Source of the DNA: Gnetum montanum
Taxonomy: Eukaryota; Streptophyta; Gnetopsida; Gnetales; Gnetaceae
Reading direction: 5' to 3'
Assembly (NCBI GenBank): GCA_015680685.1
Contig: MNCI01008925.1
Location: 445,944 to 483,622, forward strand
DNA: 37,679 nucleotides
Translations under genes and position numbers: made by a program
Notes under the pieces: model-generated
What the model was told of the DNA's origin: nothing
Seen by the model: the letters and a program-made list of their open reading frames with translations, nothing else
Databases searched by the model: none
Shown: piece after piece, positions 1-7,568 of the stretch
Position numbering within the stretch: position 1 is the first letter of the stretch
How the letters are laid out: the number at the start of each line of letters is the position of its first letter

Positions 1-170
1 AAATGAGGGAGAGCCGCCTCTTATTTATAGGAATTGCGGCTGGCTGCGATATCGCGTACGTGATATCGCGTACGCGATATCGCATACGCGATATCGCGGC
101 CCATGATACATCGCGACCCATGATACAATAGGGGTGCCTTATCGTGGGTGCCTTAAGGCGACCGCCAACA
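1..170 (-). mobile_element. LTR end of a palindrome-array family element (5' LTR or solo LTR, runs off window)
   Basis: On the minus strand an LTR starts with TG at 170-169 (TGTTGGCGGT) and runs off the left edge. It holds the family signature: a 14-bp palindromic array (46-99) and a TATA box (21-30), and then the same sequence around and after the TATA box as the LTR of element D at 35890-35925. Bases 171 onward return directly to gypsy RT/RNase H sequence, and no polypurine tract lies outside the LTR start. It is therefore a 5' LTR of an element to the left or a solo LTR. The outer LTR end differs from the TGATGAG start of A, C and D, so it is probably another subfamily. CTATG (171-175) is a possible target duplication; its partner is outside the window. 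Confidence 0.75.
21..99 (-). promoter_or_regulatory. LTR promoter: TATA box plus 14-bp palindromic array
   Basis: Four tandem 14-base units lie at 46-59, 60-73, 74-87 and 88-99 (last one short); the consensus is GCGATATCGCGTAC. Both halves, GCGATATCGC and GTAC, are self-complementary, so the array reads nearly the same on both strands. The TATA box on the minus strand is CTATAAATAA at 30-21, about 15 bases from the array. This is the least decayed long copy of the array, with nearly all CpGs kept. I infer a U3 enhancer plus core promoter; the binding factor is unknown. Confidence 0.75.
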
Positions 171-180
171 CTATGAGCAA

Positions 181-1290
181 TTCAGGTCTCATCAACCCTC
201 ATCTAGGATCCTTAAGATAAAGGTTGTCATTAAAAGCATCTTTAACAGGGAATGATTTCCTATGCCTTTGATCAAGCTAAAATATATATTTCTTTTGCAA
301 AATATCAATGAAAGATGCTACCAAGATAGAGTAATATTTTATAAAATGACAATAAAATCTAATTAGACCTACAAAATTATGAATTGTCATGACATCCTTA
401 GCTATTGGTCATTCCTTGACTACACTTACTTTAGACAGGTCTACTAGTAACCCTTGTTTTGATGCAATATGACTGAGATATGATACTTCTTCCTTAAAGA
501 ACTTACACTTACATAACTTAGCTTTTAATTAATTGTATTTTAGAATCTCCATAGTAGTCTTCAAGTGATCTACGTGCTCCTCTCTTTATCTTAGAATAGA
601 CTAGTATATCATCCATAAACACAATGATAAATTTATCTAGATATTCTTTGAAGATGTTATTCATAAGAGTAATAAATGTTTCAAATGCATTAGTTAGTCT
701 AAATGGCATTACTACGAATTCGTACAATCTATAACTTATTCCAAATGCAATTTTCTCTATATATTCCTTCTTAATGCTCATTTGGTGATAACTAGATTTC
801 AAATTAATTTTTAAAAAGTAGCATGCTTGTATATGTTGGTTAAACAAGGCAAGGAATAAATATTCTTGATTGTTACCTTGTTTAACACCCTATAATCAAT
901 GCATAACCTTAAGGTACCATCCTTTTTTTTTTTTTGAATGAATAAGATTGATGCTTCCCAAGGTGTAATACTAGGACACATCTTACCTTCTTCCAACAAA
1001 TATTCTAGTTAAACCTTTAATTCTCTTAATTTTGAGGTGGAAAACCTAAAAGGTGCTTTAGATGCTAGTTCTATTCCTAAAAAATGTCAATGACATGTTC
1101 TACAATTTGCTTAGGTGGTAATTCCCTAGTTTCAATGAATATTAAATTTTCATATTTCTTAAGTTCTTTTGGAAGTTCCATGTTTGTAAGTTTTTAAGGT
1201 TGAGTTACTTTTACCCCTAACATAGTAGTACCCTCTATTGGCACATTTTGGCCATTTAATAGAGCAGGCTTTATGGGGTTATGACAACTA
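181..1290 (-). pseudogene. Ty3/gypsy pol remnant: reverse transcriptase and start of RNase H
   Basis: Read on the minus strand with stops and frameshifts skipped. The pre-RT motif ELPP is near 1110. The RT N-terminus has a PSITPWEAS-like motif and [14 protein letters not shown] (around 811-960). The fingers/palm has [14 protein letters not shown] (about 790) and VMPFRLTNAF (about 690). The catalytic loop is FMDDILVYSK (about 600), with both aspartates kept. Thumb and early RNase H are traceable to about 190. The element is cut at 170 by another LTR. The order gag-protease-RT and the RT motifs fit a chromovirus-like Ty3/gypsy element; the exact clade is not proven. Upstream sequence at 1200-1290 is weakly pol-like, and the boundary with the receptor-kinase fragment is uncertain. 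Confidence 0.85.
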
Positions 1291-1790
1291 AAAGAGGAGT
1301 TATACATTTTAATGAAAATTTGAGAAAGATGATGTATATGTAGAATACAAAGTATGCAGTAGAAAGGTATGGCAAGGTTTATCACAGAACATTAAGCCAA
1401 AGAGTAGCCATTAAAGTACTTTTACAATTCAATGAAAACATGGCTTAAAAAGGTTCCAAGAATGAGTGTCAGATATTTGGAAAGCAGCACCATAGGAATC
1501 TATCAAGATTTTAACTATGATGTATTCAAGAGATTTCAGAGTTATAATCATATCATACGAAATGGTTATCTTCATTCCCTTCATCATGCTAAAGATGATG
1601 AACTCTTCTTCAGATCATCATTATGTTTGCAAATTATGTTTGCAAATGAGACTACACATATTGAGAGAGTTGGCTATGGCACTCAGCTATCTTCATCATC
1701 ATTGCAGCCAACAATAATTCTTTCTGGACGAAGACATGACAGTGAAACTCTCTAATTTTGGACTAGCCCATCTTATGAGACAACAGTTTT
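1275..1790 (+). pseudogene. LRR receptor-like kinase fragment (kinase domain, subfamily XII-like)
   Basis: Kinase subdomains are readable in order across two frames. A glycine-loop remnant YGKVY is near 1368-1382. The ATP-binding lysine sits in VAIKV, Lys codon 1413-1415. NECQIFGK and HHRNLSRF are near 1455-1500. A hinge region with YEM follows near 1550. LAMALSYLHHHC is at about 1669-1707. LDEDMTVKLSNFGLAHL is at 1729-1773. The segment between HHC and LDEDM, which should hold the HRD catalytic loop, is missing, and a stop lies there. DFG reads NFG (1754-1762). A 1-base frameshift occurs near 1510. This is a dead piece of host gene, intronless across the part seen, next to fragments of other genes. 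Confidence 0.85.
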
Positions 1791-1832
1791 TTTCTTTTCT
1801 TTTCTTTTCTTTTCTTTTTTCTTTTTTTTTAA
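1786..1832 (+). repeat. TTTTC microsatellite
   Basis: A pyrimidine tract made mainly of TTTTC repeats, ending in a T run. It separates the receptor-kinase fragment on its left from the oppositely oriented PPR fragment on its right, so it marks a junction in the gene-fragment mosaic. Confidence 0.9.
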
Positions 1833-2250
1833 TCATCTCAAACACTCTTTCGGCAATGCCCATTTTGCTGCAAATGAAATACATGGACAGCAAATGATTT
1901 CCAACAAAAGAATCGAATCAAGTTGCATTTTGATGGCATATCCATGCATGCCCTTGCTAGCCTTGACAAATCCTAACTATGAGCAAGCTTGCAGAACACT
2001 GGTAACAGCATTGAATATGCCACCTGACAATAGCTTGCCATTGAATAGCAAAGGTGCTTCACAGGGTTCCCCATTCTCACAGTACCCTGAAATCATGCAA
2101 TTCCATGACACCACATCTTTTGGGGAAATTCTTTCAAAAATAATTCTGGAGGCAGCAAGATTCCCACATTTTGCATACCTGGTGACAAGACAGTTTTTCA
2201 TGTAACCACATGACCAAAATTCCCCTCCTTGGAGCATAAGCAAGAACAAA
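1820..2250 (-). pseudogene. Pentatricopeptide-repeat (PPR) protein fragment
   Basis: The minus strand reads as PPR motifs of the P-L-S type. NCLVTRYAKCGNLAASRIIF and KDVVSWNCMISGYCENGEPC lie around 2090-2195. A SVLQACS motif is at about 1977-2000, then a stop, then GMHGYAIKMQLDS (about 1915-1955). After a frameshift comes LLSMYFICSKMGIAERVFEM (about 1835-1895). These match the repeating YAKCG / DVVSWN.MI.GY / SVL.AC / G..(V/M)HGY.IK pattern of organellar RNA-processing PPR proteins. About 2-2.5 repeats remain, with no start or C-terminal domain. It lies opposite in strand to its neighbours, which fits piecewise capture rather than one rearranged gene. Confidence 0.85.
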
Positions 2251-2251
2251 G

Positions 2252-2410
2252 CTCCCTCTGCTCACCTCACAACAGCAAGAACATGCCTTAAGTAACCTAC
2301 AACAGGTTCAGAAAGAATACCAGGCGTTAGTTCAACAACAAGAGAGGTTTCTTGCCAAATCAGAAACTCTGGCAGAGAAGAATTTAAAGTTAAATGAACA
2401 ATTGATTTCG
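2252..2410 (+). pseudogene. Coiled-coil fragment of an unidentified protein
   Basis: After a stop at 2237-2239 the plus strand reads an open stretch rich in Gln, Glu, Lys and Leu with heptad spacing (for example NLQQVQKEYQALVQQQERF and AEKNLKLNEQL). It then runs into the enolase fragment in a different frame. The composition is typical of a long coiled coil. I cannot name the parent protein. The change of frame and topic at about 2410-2418 shows that it comes from a different source than the enolase piece. Confidence 0.5.
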
Positions 2411-2417
2411 TACGCAG

Positions 2418-2534
2418 AACCAGTGGGACTGGTGCAAGCAACGCCTCGGTGCCAACGCCATTCTCGCCGTCTGTAAGGCTGGCACTGCCGTCAAGAAGAT
2501 CCCTCTTTACCAGCACATCGCCGACGTCACAGAT
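2418..2534 (+). pseudogene. Enolase N-domain fragment
   Basis: The frame starting at 2418 reads [14 protein letters not shown], then [18 protein letters not shown], which matches the conserved plant enolase stretch W(G)[22 protein letters not shown]...KIPLY.HIA. The SLAV tetrapeptide is missing. That equals a 12-base deletion, which fits slippage between repeated GCCGTCT-like bases. About 39 codons remain. GC and CpG content are much higher than in the surrounding decayed retrotransposons, so this looks like a fairly recent capture of coding DNA. Enolase makes phosphoenolpyruvate in glycolysis; this fragment cannot be active. Confidence 0.85.
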
Positions 2535-2840
2535 GGGAGCAACAACAGCGACGGAGGAGCGAAGAGCACACGTTTCATGGCGATGGTGAAAACGAACACG
2601 AATGTGAATGCGCAGAGCAGCAGCGGGTTCAACTCCAGCGGCGACACAAAATATGATGGATTTGGTTCCCGAAATGGCCACGAGTAAGAGAGAAGCAGCC
2701 GCGGCTGCGATCGTGAACAAAAATGGAGGAGCATCGGCGGAGGTAGCAAACTCGGGAATACCAGAAACAACATGCACGGTGGAATGTAGTGGTAACAACT
2801 CAGCGATATCAAATAGTGAGGGATTTTGGATAAGATAATA
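2535..2840. other. GC-rich segment, probably more captured host DNA
   Basis: Sequence after the enolase match stays GC- and CpG-rich to about 2790. It is open in one plus-strand frame (2608-2838, Ala-rich) and also in a minus-strand frame. Neither product resembles enolase or anything else I recognise. The base composition matches the enolase fragment and not the AT-rich DNA that starts at about 2800, so I read it as another captured piece of unknown gene, strand unresolved. Confidence 0.4.
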
Positions 2841-3852
2841 AGAAGAATATTGAAGATCGTAAAAGCATGAATTGTTAAAGACATTACTTCGTATTGATCC
2901 TCTAAATTTTTTTGTCTGTTTTGTCTTATTTGCTTACCTAATAGTCTAGATAATATTGTGCTTGTCATTAAATTTTGAGAATTTCTAGATTATTTTTATA
3001 GCTTTGTTTTTGGGCAATATTAAATTTCTACTAGTTTTGCCATATAAGAGCTTATATTGTCTTAGAAAAGCATTTTGAGTAATTTAATAATAATGTCTTA
3101 TTGAAATAACCTGTTTGAGTTTATAGAGTCTAGAAAATCTTTGATGCTTTGACTTGCTTAAAATAGCTTCATTTTTTTAAAGCTTATTACCTTGATATTT
3201 CAATCTTGAAATTGTCAAATTTTTCTACTAGCTTTATTATTTGCAATTTTTGACAATTGTTAATTAGCCAAACAAAAGCTTATACTTGTTTACAAAGCAT
3301 TTTGATAGTGTAATAAGATTGTCTTTTACGAAATTGCTTGTTGGGCTCACAAGGTTTGGACAATTCATAATATTTAGATTAAATTGGAATATCTTTATTG
3401 CGAAGTGTTTCATTATGTTCAATTTATCTTGCATAAATGTTTGAGATTTACAAAATTTTATTTTCTTTGTTTTTCTTTTTCTAAATCCTTTGAATCTCAC
3501 TCTATTTTTAGTTTTATTGTGGAATTTTCTCTCTGAGGAAAATTAGGAGTAGATTGGCAGAATTGTGCCCAAGCATTTTTGTGAAATTTTGTGTTTCAAG
3601 TAGCGTACTATAGGGACTATATAGACTAAGTAATTTAACAAAATAGAAATCTTTAATAACTCAGTATTTGACAAAGCCAGTTGAATTTCTTTTATGATAG
3701 CTAGTTACAGTTCCATACACAAACCCAAGCATTTCAACAGTTACAACAACAAACACATACTAACATTTAGTTTATTTCATAACCATTGAGTTTATTTAGA
3801 GATATTTGGGCCTTGGTGTTGCCAAAAGACTAGCAAGCACCTAAACCTTGTT
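2841..3852. other. AT-rich non-coding DNA with an imperfect internal duplication
   Basis: No convincing coding sequence. A block at about 3045-3130 (AAGCTTATATTGTCTTAG... AAGCATTTTGAG) recurs diverged at about 3278-3360, about 230 bases later. This stretch separates the captured gene fragments from the gypsy protease, so it may be the remainder of the element that carried the fragments in. I could not define terminal repeats or target duplications. Confidence 0.4.
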
Positions 3853-4452
3853 TTAAAGAACACCTTCATTTCCCATGACCCCAAAGTCACAAAACCAAAG
3901 GCCAAACATTGGTAGTCCCAAATGATCACCAACAGCCTCCTTCATTAATTGTTTAGCTTGTTTGGTGATTATGGTATGAATCTTCTCTGTTGTTTCTACC
4001 ACCCTTAGAATGTTAACTCCATTAGTGATTGGTACTTTCAAAACATAGGTTCCAAAGTTAGTAGTAACATTAAATTTTTGAAGAAATGGCATTCCTAAAA
4101 TTGTGTCTACATATCCTAACTCAAATTCGTAAAATTCATCAAAAAAGGGAAGCTCTTAAAGAGAAAAACTAATTTCACTATACCTAGAGGGCTTACTCAT
4201 AGTCATCCCATCTACAAGTTCAACTTTAATAATTTTCTTAAAAGGTAAGATTAGATTTAGTGTTTTACCTAGATTTGGTAAAATAAAATATTCACTTGCA
4301 CCACTATTAATTAAAGATTTCATGTTCTTCCTATTAATTGACCTCTCAAAAATAAGTATAGCAAATGTAAATTTCCACAACCCTGACTTTGCTAATGCTA
4401 AAATTTTCTTCACTGTGGCCAAAGTAGTTGGTTGGCCTTTTTCTTTGGCCAT
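3853..4452 (-). pseudogene. Ty3/gypsy aspartic protease remnant
   Basis: The minus strand reads a retroviral-type protease: MKSLINSGASEYFILPNLG near 4270-4330, a TMSKPSRYSEI strand, and GYVDTILGMPFLQKFNV near 4060-4120. The active-site triad expected as (L)(I/V)D(S/T)GA is LINSGA, so the catalytic Asp is now Asn. One stop lies in the ELPFFDE region at about 4156. It follows the gag remnant and belongs to the same element as the RT at 181-1290, from which it is now separated by about 2.6 kb of foreign DNA. Confidence 0.8.
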
Positions 4453-5562
4453 AGCGGTATTGAATTTTTAATTCTTGTTTTGAATTGTTACTCTTTGTTT
4501 CTTGTAGTCCCATTTGAATTGATCCTCACCACAAGTAAACCAACTAGTCCATGTTTTCTTACATGGTATCTCCTCTATATTTCCTTATCATAAGATTGTA
4601 TCTTTTACTTAGTTTGACTCTTCATAATCTTTAGTAGTTCTATAGATCTTATCCACCATTTGTGGATTATGGGCACATGTTTAAGGGTGTAATTGGACTA
4701 GAAGTCCACTAATGAATTTGAAGGCCAATTTACTCTCATTCCAATTGCTTACATACCTTGATAGGTTGTACAATTTCTTGTAGTAATCTACCAACCATTG
4801 ATCCAATCTCAATGAGTTGAATTACATCTTACATTCCTTAAGGAAGGACTCTAACATGAATTTTTTCTTGAAAGCTTGGCAGTAACTATGTTAGTTCATG
4901 ATTAATCCTTGGGTCTTTTGACCATTCCACCATGTTGTGGCAAATCCTCTTAAGTACAAAGAAACAACTTCTAAGTATTTGTGGCTCGATAGATTTAAAA
5001 TGTCAAAGTAGTTCTTCATTGTGTTGAGTCAATCTTTTTCTTTAGCACTAGATCCTAGGGCTCCATCATAATGGTCAAGTTTTACCTTTTTGGCATGGAC
5101 TTGGGTAAATGATTCTCTAGGTGGATTTGGCCAATTCTAATAATTCTTTTCCTCTAGTCCTCATCTTGACCTTTGAAATGAGTTCTCATCCTATTACCTA
5201 ATTGGAGGAGATTATTCTTGATGATGATCTTAGGGATGGTATTGATTTTCATAATAATCTCTAGGTTGTTGTTGATTTTGGTTTTGATCTCTTGGTTAGT
5301 ATTAATTTTAGTTATGAGCTTGAGACAAATGGTCTGTAAACTATCTAATGGAGTTTGCAAGAGAATCCATCTTTTCTTAAACTTTAGACCATTTCCTTTA
5401 GAGTTATTGGACAACTTCTTAATCTCCTAAGACATATCTTGCATATACCTCTTAAGCCCTTGATTTTCCTCATGGAGTTCCCCTTAAATGTCTCTAATCT
5501 TTTTAATTTGTTACTCTAGAGCATCCATTCAATTGTTGACATGGGCCCCTATGATTCTCCAT
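4453..5562 (-). pseudogene. Ty3/gypsy gag remnant
   Basis: The probable start is ATG at 5562-5560 on the minus strand, before a coiled-coil-like N-terminus. An Asn-rich linker lies around 5200-5330. The capsid domain (Retrotrans_gag type) shows LYLRGFATTWWNGQ near 4930-4970, then FKKKFMLESFLKE and a DYYKKLYNLSRYV segment. A decayed zinc knuckle, FTCGEDQFKWDY, is near 4500-4545, with the His and last Cys lost. Several stops and frame changes. The protease follows directly on the same strand. Confidence 0.8.
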
Positions 5563-5698
5563 TGTACTCTTTGAGCTTTGAACATCGATAAGCAGAGGGA
5601 ATAAGGCCACAACTATTCCAATAACTTTTTTATTGGGATCATGGATGGTTAAATGGTTGCTTGGAGAAGTTGGAACTACAAGTAATTAATTTTCTTCC
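5563..5698 (-). other. Presumed leader of the gypsy element
   Basis: Non-coding, between the gag start and the duplicated segment. I find no clear primer-binding site and no LTR end here, so the 5' LTR cannot be placed. The neighbouring segment 5699-6090 could in principle be part of that LTR. Confidence 0.35.
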
Positions 5699-6090
5699 AC
5701 CTAATTATTAAAGACTCTTATCTTAGTTGAATTTGAAAGGTTACGATTAAGTAGGAGTCATTCTCTAATCATTAAAACCCATCTCCCCTTTGATGTTTAA
5801 CCCCAAATGAAGTTTTTAAGATATCTAGGATAAGCCTTGGTATTGTTTAAAAAATAATCTTTGAAGTCTCTAATGCCCAATCTAACTATGCCAATGCATT
5901 TGGAAGATTAAAATTTGTTAAAACTGACTCTTCATTCATCAAAAAAGGCTTCCAAAATTAAAATTTATGGTTTTTGGAAGTTGCAAAAAACTAGCATGCA
6001 TTTTAAGACTTTTTGAAAGCTCAGCCATCCTAATGCTACTCCAAGACTAGTACACTTAATTATGAAGTTTTTAAATTTTTAATGTACCTT
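5699..6090. repeat. Long direct repeat, left copy (flanks element A)
   Basis: This segment recurs in the same orientation at 15236-15619. Aligned by eye there are about 17 substitutions in about 380 bases plus a short indel near 6072-6079. The right copy starts exactly at the base after element A's 5' LTR end (15235), so the repeat behaves like an oversized target duplication. The left copy ends in ACCTT, where it switches to inverted element A sequence through a few bases of shared sequence. Confidence 0.85.
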
Positions 6091-6648
6091 ACTAAAACTT
6101 GACCTCGTGTGATTGCAGATGGCCCTAAAACGTAGACAACAGGAAGGTCCTGCTCAAGGTGGAAGTAAAAAACCTATGAGAGGCGAAGAACAAGTCCCTA
6201 CCAAACAACATGCAGAGCAGGAGCAACAATCATTCAGCATTCACCAAGAAGACCCTGCTACTGTACAGTCCAGGCAGGTAGAAGGAGGAGCTACTGCAAC
6301 ACCTAGATAGGGACAACATCTCACGTTGCCCCAAGATTGTGTTCAAGCTATCCACGAAAGGTCCATTCACTGTGGTGATTGTGGAATTAAACTTTGAATC
6401 TTTTGCAGAGTTCGCTCCTGAGGCTATTAGGGATCACCTCACAGGGTCTCCCTTATGGCCTATCCTCTCTGAAAGTGGTGCCTAGTACCTAGGGGAAACA
6501 TACCAATTCTGGCACAACAGAGAACAAGTAACCACCATTAACATTTGTGGTGTGACAGTTGATTTCTCTGTGCATGCCATTTCAAAAGTATTAAACCTGC
6601 TGAATATAGGGCCCAAGGTTGCTCAGTTGTCTACCCGTTTAGACCTTG
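6086..6648 (+). pseudogene. Inverted fragment of the element A extra ORF
   Basis: The plus strand matches the start of the extra ORF and its acceptor-like leader as found on the minus strand at 9842-10395, at roughly 90% identity by eye. The start is ATG at 6119 in GATTGCAG|ATGGCC. Several codons are better preserved here than in the main copy: some CAA/CAG Gln codons here are TAG in A. The fragment ends at about 6648, where it joins the truncated 3' LTR of element A through a GCG microhomology. It is a filler inserted between the target DNA and the LTR, not an independent gene. Confidence 0.85.
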
Positions 6649-7403
6649 CGAGGTACCCCTACACTCAACCATATTAATACAAGCATTACATGTGCAATCC
6701 GGTCGAACTCCGTAGACAGACTAGTTGTGGCATCTAGATAGTTAGCCTTAGGTCATAGTTCGTTGTCTTCCCACTTAGACTAGTGTTAACTTTGTCACGT
6801 ATGGTTTAGTCCAAAGTGAGGTGTATGATGTGTTTCTATGCTAATGCTACTCCTGAGGATGATGGAAAACAATATTAACTAAACTAGGAGAGAGAGGGTG
6901 AGAGAGAATCTAAGCTAGCCTAAGTACATATCTTAGACTTCATGCACGACTACCATTGGGATTACCAAGCGCAGATCCTAGGTACACTACTGGGTTACCA
7001 AGTAGTCACACTTAAATGCTCGTAATCAAGTTGTACTCATCTCGCGTCTAATAGGAGTTTAGGGTGAGAAGATATTAACTAGGAAAGCAATAAATAAAAA
7101 TTAAATAATTAATTAATTTAAGTGAATGCTGCAATGATGAAGTAATCTTGATCTTTATTTCTAGTCATGTTTGTGTCCAAGTACGTCACACTCAAATAAA
7201 GGTTCCATACAATTACAATCACCACACTATGGGCATACACTAGGAGGAAAAGGGTTGAGAGAAAGAACTACTAAAAAACTTAACACTTAAACTAAAAACT
7301 AACTTCCTTCCTAATTGATCTGTCTACCTCTTATTTATAGATGAGGAGATAGGCTACGATATCGTGTACGCGATATCGTGGTTGACTAAATGACAACTCA
7401 TCA
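6648..7403 (-). repeat. 3' LTR of element A (outer end truncated)
   Basis: It pairs with the 5' LTR at 14445-15235. It starts TGATGAG-T at 7403 next to the polypurine tract and should end ...CTCATCA, but stops at the GCG at 6648. Compared with the 5' LTR it lacks about 30 bases holding one U5 repeat unit (the unit seen at about 14728-14760), which explains most of the length difference. Confidence 0.85.
7331..7381 (-). promoter_or_regulatory. TATA box and two-unit palindromic array in the 3' LTR of A
   Basis: Minus-strand TATA box CTATAAATAA at 7340-7331 and two 14-base units, ACGATATCGTGTAC (7356-7369) and GCGATATCGTGG (7370-7381). The spacing between array and TATA box (about 15 bases) equals that in the left-edge LTR and in element D. 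Confidence 0.75.
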
Positions 7404-7438
7404 TACCCCCATGATTGAATGAAAACTCTTCCTCGAGT
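7404..7438 (-). other. Polypurine tract of element A
   Basis: Sense strand reads CTCGAGGA, TTCATTCA, ATGGGGGTA, directly followed by the LTR start TGATGAG. The same block occurs before the 3' LTR of B (ATGGGGGTA at 20704-20696) and of C (30618-30646, TGTGGGGTA). It is the expected plus-strand priming site. Confidence 0.8.
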
Positions 7439-7568
7439 TATAGTGATTACACAGTGGATAGGTATGGGATTATTGAATGGTGAGAATGGGTTTATGCCGT
7501 AGTGTGAAATGAAAACAAAATTGAGACACAACACAAAGAAAATTCTACAGCTACAAAATTGGTAGAAC

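Noticed and set aside
46-99. Palindromic unit as a phosphate-starvation P1BS site (GNATATNC)
   Set aside because: The unit reads C-G-ATAT-C-G around the core, so the outer G and C of P1BS are in the wrong positions.
46-99. Array as a CRISPR or replication-origin iteron array
   Set aside because: Units are directly joined without spacers, the setting is a plant LTR, and each array sits at a fixed distance from a TATA box.
2262-2968. Two long minus-strand open frames over the enolase piece
   Set aside because: They are the antisense of captured GC-rich coding DNA; the plus strand reads enolase.
1275-3852. Firm call of a Helitron or Pack-MULE
   Set aside because: I could not find convincing terminal hairpin, CTRR end, terminal inverted repeats or target duplications by eye, so only the mosaic itself is claimed.
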